The notes under the pieces were generated by a model. The model saw only the letters and a list, made by a program, of their open reading frames with translations, was not told where the DNA came from and did not search any database. 64,000 nucleotides of DNA from Acridotheres tristis. Taxonomy: Eukaryota; Chordata; Aves; Passeriformes; Sturnidae. Numbering within the stretch: the stretch's first letter is position 1; each line of letters opens with the position of its first letter. The stretch is taken from contig CM072887.1 of NCBI GenBank assembly GCA_037013685.1, positions 41,653,154 to 41,717,153 on the forward strand. Direction: 5' to 3'. Position numbers and translations under genes: made by a program. Below, piece after piece: positions 48,239 through 64,000 of the stretch.

Positions 48239-48320
48239 TCAAAAAAAAAAACCAAAAACAACAAAAACCCAAAAAAAACAAAACAAAAAACAAACAAACA
48301 AAAACCCCCCCAAAAACAAT
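48239..48320. repeat. A/C-rich low-complexity tract within the EGLN1 3' UTR
   Basis: (AAAC)n-like and long A runs ending in a C7 run; a similar shorter tract lies at 48053-48130. On the transcript strand these are U-rich with G runs. Confidence 0.75.
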
Positions 48321-49001
48321 ACAGCAGCAATCTTTAAAAGTTAAGATTAGTGTGAGATATGATATAAAACAATCAGGTTTTTAGCTGGTAATTAAAGTGC
48401 TCCTTTTCTGACTTAAGTTGTAAAAAAAATTAAAGTGATTATCAGTTACTGGCAACCCTTACATTAAATTAGGTCTTTCATGGCAGAGGAGAACAGTATG
48501 AACAGTTTTACAAAAATAGATCCATGTTATATTGGAGAATACTGCAATTTTTTTCCTTTTTTTCAGTTTTTCTTTTTTTTTTTTAAGACTCAATTTTGAT
48601 AAACTGTACCTGGTCATACAAAAATTACCCAAAATTCAAACTTTTACCATATAAAAAAAGGGAGAGATGAAATGGATTCAGCTGAATGACAGGTCGGGCA
48701 AAATATAAGGATGGACAAATTCTATGTAGGGCACTTATTTATGTCCAGATGCATATGGTGTTTCTTACTGATTGCTTATCTTCTTCACATAAGCAGTCAC
48801 AGGCCTGGAGTCACAATCATATAGTACAATGCTTCAGCAGTCAAAGAACCTTCTTTTTGATGCAACATTGAAACACTGTTTGCTTCCGTAATAAGATGTT
48901 GTTGTTGATTTTCCTTTATCGTGTTATTCACATTCAAAAGTTAATAGATAGCATCAAGATTTATCAGGGAGAATAGCAAAGGGAGTTGCTAAATCAAAGG
49001 C

Positions 49002-54598
<5,597 letters not shown>

Positions 54599-57500
54599 TC
54601 AAAGAATCAAATACAAGAATTACTTTTATCTCTGTGTGTGGGAAAAGTCTACATTTTATCTATATTAATTCTTAAGTCATTAATACATAAGCAATAGAAA
54701 AATTAAACCAGAAATAATGTGCAAAGAAATTTTTTAGCGGTGTTTACGTTCTGTTAAAAACTGCTTTAGAACACCAACAGATGTTAACAACAAAGACATG
54801 AAAGACACTGAGAGGAACACTTAATTAAGGCACGGAAGGTGGGGCTACTCTCATATTGTGACTAATCATTCAGATTTCCCTCCCCTGAATGACATAGAAG
54901 AGAGGAAGAATGTCTTGTGTGTAATTTAATAGCTTCCCCTTGTGATATGAAATCTTCCAGACTCAAGTTCAGACAGCTATCTTTTTATTTTTTTTTCCCC
55001 CTCTGTTTCCAATGCAAAGAATTCCTCCTCAAAAAATGTTGTCAAACTTTTATTTTTAGGAGATTTTTAGACAAAATCAGTAGCCCATGTTACTTGATCA
55101 CTGCGAGGGCATTCTTGGGCTTGTGTTTTGTCCTGTACATAGGAGGTCTTTGAACCTTTGTTGAAACAAACCTACATGTACAACAAAAACATCCTTTTTA
55201 GTCAAGAAGTGAGAAATGGAAAACAGACACCGAGCAGTAATCTGCAATAACCTTCTGACATCAAACGACTCCCAGTACAGCAGTGTATTAAACTTCCCAT
55301 GCTGCACTTTGCTCAGCTGACTTGAAAGACCCCTGGAAGGCGATTTCTGAGTCTTCAGACATGCGGATGTGCGTGTGAAACAAAGTGGCCCTTGCTCCCA
55401 GATGGCCTGATTAGCTTGATTAGCTATCAGAGCACATGGCTGCTTCGTTGCACAGCACATCCCTGCATCTTTATGCCTTTGCTAGAAATAACAATTATTT
55501 CAGTTTTCTCAAAGAAATCAGAACAAAGTTTTCCAGGTCAAGTCACTCATTGCCACCACAGTATTCAGATGTCTGACAACATCCTACCTGCAAGAAATTG
55601 CAGCATGAATTAAAAAAAACATAACAAACAAACATAAACCAAACAAAAAGGTGAGTTTCTACCAACAAAGCAACATACTGCTAATCTCAATGACTGCCTG
55701 CTGTATGAAAAAAATGTAAAAACTTCTATAAACAAACATTCCTGTCTAGATTTAGCCTTGTTAAGTTAGAACTCTAAGTCAGACCTCTGCATTGCAAACT
55801 CTTCCACCTCTCATGTAATACACAAAAAATATTTTCCCAATAAAGCGATTTTTTTGCTTTATACTGGCAATTTTAATTTCCTTCCCCATCTCCCCCCCAC
55901 TTTTATATATTATAAATAATGCTTTCCAGAGTTTTTATTACTTGTAAGCATTGAGGAATACATTCAGTGCAGGTAGCTGAGTAAACTGTGCTTTGCGCAA
56001 ATTGAGAAACAGTTTCAAGTACTTGCAGTTCAATCAGTAAAATATTTGCATATCACATGTACACAGAATGGATTTTGCTACAGCACCAACCTTTCAAAAA
56101 TCTTTATTTTCATATATACTCTATTAACAGAAGCATCAGTTTTCAGTAGCTATTTCTAGTCAAAAATTAGAACACAGTATTTGCCAAGTTGTAAGCCTGT
56201 GACTTTAAAGAATCCTAAAAATAAAGCCAAACTTCATTCACATAATTTGAAAGTGACTACACTGCATGAAAGGTACTCAAAAATACAAAATTCAAATATA
56301 CTTCTAATTTTGATTAGGTGCTTCAGCTTCCCAACCTCTTTATTGTAATCATAACGCCTTTATCATTACAGGACTCATGTTATGAAAATGTTACACTTAT
56401 CAAGAATGTGATCTAATATTTGGCAAAGTCATGACTTATCAGTTTTGCTGCAGGAAGATAAACCCGCAGAAATCAAAACAGAGTTAAAGATACCAAGTAA
56501 TGTAATAGAGTTCTGTAATTTCCTTTCTTAGGAAGGGAAAAAAGAGGAAGAAAACAAAAGCAAAGCTGGGCTGGAAGAGGAAGATACTTGGTTTCCACTG
56601 AAAGCCAACAATCTTGACAAAAAAAAAGTCCCATGTACCACATAAACCCTACCAAGTTCTCATGGAGCATGAACAGTGCTGAAAGCAGATCCAGGTCCAA
56701 TTCTGTAACAGTATTCCTAATAACAGGAAAGTTTTAATTTAAGAGGCTTTGCTGAGACATATTATGCAAATTAAACCCTGACACTAACTATTGCTCAGTA
56801 TCTGTGTGAAAACAGCTACTAAAACTCTCTCAGAAGGAGGAGAACTTAGAGATCAAGCAGCTAGAGCAATGTCAATTCTCACTTTAATTATGAGGAGCTA
56901 AACTCCAAGGCAACAAAACAATATTTCACACCACACTGCTGAAGAAAAAGAGGACCAGCAACAGTTTTTGTAAAGTCTGGGGAAACAGCAGCTGTCACCA
57001 ACTTCACATGACGAACAGACATACTCATTTTATATAATAATTTGAGTCTAAAATACTTTCAGTGTTTAAAAAGACCTCTTGTTTTTGACTTTAGAAATTT
57101 CTGAAATTTCTCCTATCATCAACTCCAAGTGACGAGAAACAGTTTTGCTGCGATAACTTATCTAATATGTATTTGTTATAACACTGAGAATGACTCAGCC
57201 CTTAGCAGCAAATTGGAAAGCAAACAAATTTGCAACTAAGCTGCTGTAGCATAATATACATTGCTTTTGCTGTATCCCCAATTACCTGATGATAAGGAAA
57301 GGTACAAAATGTAACAATTTATAGAACATGGGAAATACATTGCTTTGTGCAACAGTATGAAGTGAGTTCATGCCAAACTGTCATGTAGTACAAAATTACC
57401 ACATGGAAAGGACAAAGAAGTGGTCCACATAAATAACGAAGCCTTTGTTGTTGTTTTAACATTTCACACTATAAATAAGCAAGAAAATGCATGTATTTCA

Positions 57501-58644
57501 AGAATAGAGAAAAATTTGTGTCTGTGGTATTTTTTTTCCAAACACTGTTAGTGGCAGTCAGTACAGCCAGGCATTTGGGACCTGAAAGTCCAAGATTCCC
57601 TAACATTTTGGGCTATGAACAACAAAGTTGCTAGCTTTCCAAAACAAAGAGCCACTCATCTCATCAGTTGTCCCATAAAAGTAATCTCAAAAGTTAACTC
57701 AACTCAAGGTATTACTTGCATTTTCTTAACAGACAAGGTGTCTGTAATGCCTAAGAAGGACAAAAGAGAAATTTCTGAGAATTCAGTATTCCTTCTGCAA
57801 AAAACGTATCTAAGTCCACACTGGATTTGTTCATTCACAGGATTCCTGTGCCAACACTTTCAATGTTAACCTCCTTTAACCCAAGAGCATTCTGTTTTAG
57901 GCTGAACACTCGTGCCTAGCACATGAGTGCTGTCCTAAGATACCCCCTGGAATTCATGAGTCATCAAGAAAGCATGAAAGTGCCACCCCCCACACTGGTA
58001 TCTGCCCAACTTGTGTCTATCAAACCTGAAGTACTCACACGCAAGAGCTCCTGCTCATCACTCATTTGCATACAGATGTTCTGTTTGCAAATGTTCTAAG
58101 TCCAGAAAATAAGGCCATCAGCTCGAATAAGCAACATTAATTTGTTAACAGAACTAATTGAAACCACAGATTTTTTGCTACGAATAGGCATTCCTAGTGC
58201 GTCAGACATTACTCTATTTAACAATAAAATGCACAAAGGTAACATGAGTGGGAATAAACCATAGTCCATACAGTTTTTTTCACTATGTAAAGACACATCA
58301 GCTAAGACTCAGCCCTGGGAGGCATAGCACAACAGTGCAGATGAAAACATGATTCCATTTGGGACTAGTCTCAGTCTCCTTTCACACAGAAGTATGACAG
58401 CCTTTCCCATCTATAAAGAAGGAAGACTTGCAGGTAAACAAATGGACGCTTTTTCTTCTGTCCTCTCCATTCCCCTCACTGCTGGATGCCTGCAAGCTTA
58501 GGAATCATTCCTTAAAAAAAAGGGAAACATTAAAGCAAACTTTTAGGAAAGAGAGGAGAATACCAGTAATATGAGAACACAAAATTCCCAAAGGGGGGGA
58601 AAAACCCCAAAACCACAAACATATAATGGAGAGGATGTGTGTCC

Positions 58645-58690
58645 TATCAATATATTAAATAAATATATTAAATATATTAATATTTAAACT
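58645..58690. repeat. AT-rich simple repeat
   Basis: Repeated atatattaa/taaatatatt units, within EGLN1 intron 1. Confidence 0.7.
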
Positions 58691-61600
58691 TTATTGTTAA
58701 GCTCAGACCAAAGCTGCATCAGTCAAGGAGATGTCACTTCTGCTGTTTGCTGAAGGAACTGCAAATCTCAGTGACCAAAACAAGATGTCTAAATGCAAGA
58801 CCGATGACTTCCTACCAAAATTTATCAGATCTGTTCACAAAGACTTCACTGGAAATCCTTGGCATGGGACATCTGACAGATTATTCAAAGAAACAGAGAA
58901 ACCTCACACACCACTGCAATGAAGAACCAAAGAAAAATAAAATTAAATTTAAAAATTACTCAGCCCTGCTTGGTCTGTGATGCATTTCTATTTCAAAAAT
59001 TTATTAATCCCTGATAAACAAGAGTTCTGAGGAAATACACTTTAAGCACACATCAGGCTATGTTTTTTTCACAAGTTGAACAAAGTAACAGTCAGATCAC
59101 AGGAACAAAAGACTGGTTTAGTATCACCTTCTGTGTGCAGGATCAAGATTACTGACATGTTAGCATGGTACAGCTTGGCTTGGATTCATAAGTCTTCTGC
59201 AAATCCTTCACAAGCACAGAGAGAAACTGGCAACAGGAAGAAAATGTAAACAAGAAGAAGCTCCTATCAGCCTTACCCAAAACAGACCAATCTAAAAAGG
59301 GGTAAAACAAAGCTGAAACACAGACTAACTAGACTAGACTAACTTCCATCTGAGTAAAATTTCCTGCTGTTATCCTCCGTGGTTTGGTAAGAAAGGCTAG
59401 AGAATTAAGTCTTCACACACATCAACATTGTGAAACTAGAAAAGCTGAAGAGAAATATCAAGCCCTGCAAAGATTTCTTATTAAAAATTCATGCCTTGCA
59501 GTCATGGTCAACTGGAGAACATACAAGAGGAAAGTAAACTGCTACTTAGCAGCTTAAAAATTAAATCAAGGCATTACACATCCTCAAGAGAAGAGAGGAA
59601 TCCTTAAGTTAGAACTAAAATAAAGAAAAAACTGACATGTTGCAGCAGCTTTGAATCACAGATCTTTAACTTAATCTTTCTCTTAATATTAGACCTTTCA
59701 CTTAATATTAAATTACCACTACAGCCATTCATAGCAAAAGAGGTAGGAATCATTATTTTCTTTTGCATTTTTCTCTGCAGATATGGTAAACCCTCAGCTG
59801 CAGAGTGAAGGAAAGAAAACCCCAAATACCAAAACAGAAACCAACAATTCCCCACCACCCAAACTAATAAACCCTGACTATAGCATGCATCTGCTATTTG
59901 TGCCATCTTCTTGCAAGAGCAGAGTAAGCCGCTCTTTCAGGAAAAGACCCAAGCAACTGAAGGCAGGAATGACAAGCAGAGGTCACCCTCTCTGGTATCT
60001 TGCAAAGTTCTAACAGCAAAGTTGAAAAGCTTGGCAAAGTGAAGGCAAACTGAACTAAGAACAGAGATGAAAAATGAACTTAAACAGGAAGGGAGAGAGG
60101 AAAAACTGAGAGTCGACATAGCTGCTTACACTATTAATAGAATCAGCACACAGCTATGTACATGGATTACATCTTCCATGACCTTCTAGGGAGTTCAGTA
60201 ACCCGACCTACCTCCCTCCTTCCCAGGCTTTTCAATGCAATGGCCAAGACAAGACATCGACTTGCTTTGGATAGAACCACATTTCATTAGCATACAAAAT
60301 CAAGCAACATAACATACCGTACCATCAAAAGTTTGGCACTGTATATTAATACCTTTATAGATTGCTGATTTTTAACTTGCCAATCAGATGCTGATTTCTC
60401 AGGCTAAATTTCAGAAAAAAGCTCTGCCAACCCAGCAGTTAATTCCACCTCGATTCATGTCTTTATTCCTGTCTTCGTTTTTATGCAACATTTATCTGCT
60501 CATGACATTCACTTCAAACATCCTAATAAGCTAACACAAGCCATAAGGCAGCAATTTTCATGCTGGTTCAGTGGCTACATTCAGCCGAGCTCTCGAGGGC
60601 CAGAACAGCCACATAAAGTTTGGATCCAAACAGCTTGAATGTAACCATGGTGCCACCGAGCAAAAACCAGCTCAGGTATTTTTCACTGTAGCAACATCTA
60701 GTTTGGTACCCTACCATTCAATTCTAATTGTGCTCAACAGCAGGAACACAAAAAGTTCATTTTCAAGTGTCCTTCCTTTAATCCATGCATGCCCATAAGC
60801 TCCAAGAAATGCTCTTCAGCTCTTCAATTGCTGAAGAAATGTGCATACAAGTCTAGATGATTTCATCAGTTCTTACACATGGCACAGGAAAAAAAAAACA
60901 AACAGAATTGCAGATGCTTAAGTCTGATATTCAGGAAACGACTGTGCATGTGGGATGTGCTTACACCTTGATGATACATCTAACAAATAAAAAATAGGGT
61001 AGAGAAGTTCAAGCAAGTATCAAACAAATCAAACAAGAGGCATTAACTAGGGGGAAATGGTGTTGATTCTCAGGACAGCAGAAGGCATGTTGCTTGCATG
61101 GAGGCTTTGACTGAGCCCTGAGGCGAGCAGGGCAATTGCAGAAATACATCTCCAAAGGTGAGCCCATGAGCAACTGAAACCAGTGCTAAAGACAAACATA
61201 ACAGGAAGATCAAAAAAACACACTTCTCAGCTGAAGTTCTGCAGCTCTCACTGCTACTAAACGGAGATAAAAGTGCTTAAACGTTAATGAGTTTTTCTGC
61301 GCTCCTTATGGCTCAGCTTGTAAAGCTGCAAGTCTCAAATCTCCAAAGGCAAAGAGAGGGCTGAGTAAGCTTACAAATGACAAGGAAAAAGAAAGTTTGT
61401 ATCTTGTGTAACACAACACAGTGGCATTTTCCAGGCAGCTAGCCAGGTTAGGTGGGAGATGCCTATTCTCAAAACTGTGCCAGTTTAACCAAAAGGTGCC
61501 CTTTCAAAATTGAGTCAGTGAAGGCACTGCAAATACAGACGCAGTCCTTCAATCTTATGAAGGCCTAGTTTCCATTAACTTAATCTAACTGCTTATCAGA

Positions 61601-62744
61601 AAAAAAAATTGAGTTCAATGTAAAAATGTACACAGAGAGCTGTGCACTGGCTTAAATAGAGTAATAATAATAAAAAAGTGAAGTTTATCTAACATATCTC
61701 TGAATATAGACAATGTCTTAAGTCTAAGCTACCTGCATTCCCGAAAAAAAAGGAAATAAAGCAAAAAAAGCATTTATATAAGCACATCCAAGATACATCA
61801 CTGCTTCAAAGCAGTAATGCAGTAATAGCTCCCTCCCTTAACGTTCAACATAACACATTCTGATATTTTTGATATCAAAGTCTACTGCAAACTTAAAAAA
61901 AATTTCAACAACACAGAACACACAAACAAAAAACAAAACAAAACAAAAAAACCCTAGGTATATTTAATTGAGGCTTCCCAAAGAAAGTAGATGAAAAGCA
62001 CCGTCACCAGAGGCAGAAAGTTCACTCTTACAAGCTGAGGAGCAAACACAACACATGACTTTGCAGCTAGGAAGGTTCTAAAGCATAATTTGATTTGTGT
62101 CTGTCTACATCTGTCTATAGTATGATTAAACAAGTTGACCAATACACTTCAGATTCAAACAACTGTTGAATAATGTTAAATATGTTTGTACAATTGGCAG
62201 GCCCCCATGGCTAACTCCTGGCTCCCTTCAAGAGAAGCAGACTCGTGACTCACTGTTTTGGCGCTGTATAAAAATTTGACAAAGAAGTCAGTCAACACAA
62301 ATTTTAAGAGTCTGCTTTTAATTTAACACCGTAATTGCTTTGAAATTAATAAAACCATTTAGAAAATATGTACTTTGAAACTTTTTTCCCCAAGATGGAG
62401 CAGAGCTTTCTGCTCCTGCATGAGACTATTAAATTTCCTAGTTTCATCACTGCCCATTCAAAAAGGGCACAGAGCAGAAACATCTTAAAGAACTAAAAAT
62501 ATCATAACTCTAAAGCAAATTACAACAGTGCACTAAAATGAAGTTAAGTCTCATTCAGCTACATCACTTAAAATATATTCTGACAGCACTTTGTGCACAC
62601 CAGATTTCCAGAGCCAACCACATGACATCAGCAGGCACACTGATGCAGAACACACAAAAAAGCATGGCTACCTATTTTTAGATTATTATGTATCATCAGT
62701 GAATTTTTTCAGTTGTGTGAGATCTACTGGGTAAACTTTCAATA

Positions 62745-62805
62745 ACAACTGGACTCAACGTTAAGGGGGTCTTTTTCAACCTTAATGATGCTGTGACACA
62801 GCACC
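62745..62805 (+). mobile_element. CR1 LINE terminal remnant in EGLN1 intron 1
   Basis: Contains aactggactcaacgttaagg, ggtctttttcaaccttaatg and atgctgtgac, matching the CR1 3' terminus (ggactcgatgatct..., ttccaacctta..., gattctgtga). Very short and diverged. Confidence 0.65.
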
Positions 62806-64000
62806 TTAAAAATAAAGCATGCACATTAGCCCAAACATCAAGGCAGAGGACTTCTCAGCACCAGGAGAGGCTGGGAAGGAAGAAACACTAAAGATTACAA
62901 GAGGTGGTTGGTTTTTGTTTTTCTTTTTAAACCAAACCTTACTGTGAAATTCTGTGAAACTAACTGTGAAAGTAAATGGCTGAGAAATTTGCCATTTAAA
63001 GAATGTCACTGTCATCTCTGCCATTCTCTCTTCAAAACCATACATACTGAGAAGCCTGGATTCTCTTTCCTATAGAAGACAAACCATACACAATTATTTT
63101 GCTAATTACTAGGAGGGAGATTCATTTCTTTCTTAAAACTGTAATTTTGTTTCTGTTTTAGGGAACAAAATAGCAACATAACCGAAATTTAGCTTGTAGG
63201 AAAGGTATCTTTATATAAATTTGAAGGTTGCACAACTGCATGGGAAAAGGATTGTGTGTTTAGTACTACGGTTAGCCAGATACTTGAACTTAAGGAACTT
63301 GCAGTGCACAAGTACTTCCAACAAATGTTCATGTAGATGTAGTAAAATGTCCAAATCTAGACCTCAGGTACCACCTCTAGATTTTAACCACAGAAAGATT
63401 TACTATCATAAACAGTATGCCAAGGAGAATGATTTAAAAACAAGTTTTAATGCTATTTTCAAGGGAACATACGTGATTCAGCATGCCCAAAGAATTCCAA
63501 ACTTCACACCATATACTATAGGATTCACTCCTACTATTAGAGTCCAGACAGTTTTTTGAAATTATTTATGTATTACAGAAAAAGAAGTAATTATGCACTG
63601 AAATGCTATTAGACATTTATTTATGGACGGGTTCAATTTATATTAGCACTGCATAGAAGTCTGACTAAGGTTTAAAGCCAAACAGCAATGAGCAGCCTGT
63701 AATATGCTTTCAAACCACCTACAATTTAAATGCAAGAAATGCTGACTCTGCCCATGCTACTTTTTATGGGCTTTCACACATAAACTGTCTCCATCCAAGC
63801 TTTTCCTTATAATCCCACTGCAGTCCTGTAATAGGGCCTCTTTCCCCGCTGGCATAAACAACACTTAGGGGTTTTGTTGTTTTAACCAGATCACCCAGTG
63901 TATCCAGTTCAAATGCACGCAGGCATTAAACAAATCTACCGGTATTCCAGCTGTCTCAGTTCCCACCAGTCCTCGGGCAAAGCCCTGAGGAACAGCTGAG

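Larger units (their letters stand above)
47200..49001 (-). other. EGLN1: EGLN1 3' UTR (proposed)
   Basis: Non-coding sequence after the EGLN1 stop up to the proposed ATTAAA site. It contains two A/C-rich tracts (48053-48130, 48239-48320) that read as U/G-rich in the mRNA. No other gene is visible. Confidence 0.5.

Noticed and set aside
63221..63559. 112-codon plus-strand frame in EGLN1 intron 1
   Set aside because: No domain or start context; ordinary intronic AT-rich sequence. The Cys-rich part (CTSTSNKCSCRC) does not fit the MYND finger of EGLN1 exon 1 and is on the wrong strand.

Overview
The window is vertebrate nuclear DNA, almost certainly from a bird. It has long AT-rich non-coding stretches, GT-AG spliced genes with CpG-island first exons, and short 3' ends of CR1 LINEs, the dominant avian retroposon. 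Four protein-coding genes are recognisable: RHOU (minus strand, partial), EXOC8 (minus), SPRTN (plus) and EGLN1 (minus, partial). I cannot name the species.

Layout. Positions 1-2424 are RHOU intron 2. RHOU exon 2 is at 2425-2483 and exon 1 at 3248-3572, followed by a CpG-island promoter up to about 4.24 kb. The last RHOU exon lies left of the window. From 4.25 to about 28.3 kb is a 24-kb gene-poor region with no credible coding exon; it holds a G-rich degenerate minisatellite (19.7-20.33 kb), simple repeats and possible enhancer-like AT-rich stretches. EXOC8 follows with two coding exons (29086-29694 and 30351-31874). It is head-to-head with SPRTN (five coding exons, 32232-36845); the two start codons are 357 bp apart across a GC-rich bidirectional promoter with a GGAA-rich tandem repeat. 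From 37.6 to about 46.5-47.2 kb is a tail-to-tail intergenic region containing a CR1 fragment. EGLN1 exons 5, 4, 3 and 2 lie at 49002-49066, 50857-50924, 52233-52369 and 54473-54592. From 54.6 kb to the right edge is EGLN1 intron 1; exon 1 (MYND zinc finger and start of the catalytic domain) is outside.

Function. The genes are ordinary and not a functional operon: RHOU is an atypical Rho GTPase, EXOC8 an exocyst subunit, SPRTN the DNA-protein crosslink protease, EGLN1 the HIF prolyl hydroxylase PHD2. The EXOC8-SPRTN-EGLN1 order and orientation match human 1q42. RHOU lies much farther away in human, so the RHOU-EXOC8 adjacency probably marks a rearrangement breakpoint in the 4.3-28 kb interval.

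I found no undescribed system. The points most worth checking are a phase-0 intron in EXOC8 (single-exon in human as I recall), the apparent loss of the canonical SPRTN PIP box with a PIP-like replacement, a recursive-splice-like acceptor at EGLN1 exon 3, the tandem GGAA repeat in the shared EXOC8/SPRTN promoter, and a strong candidate EGLN1 poly(A) site.
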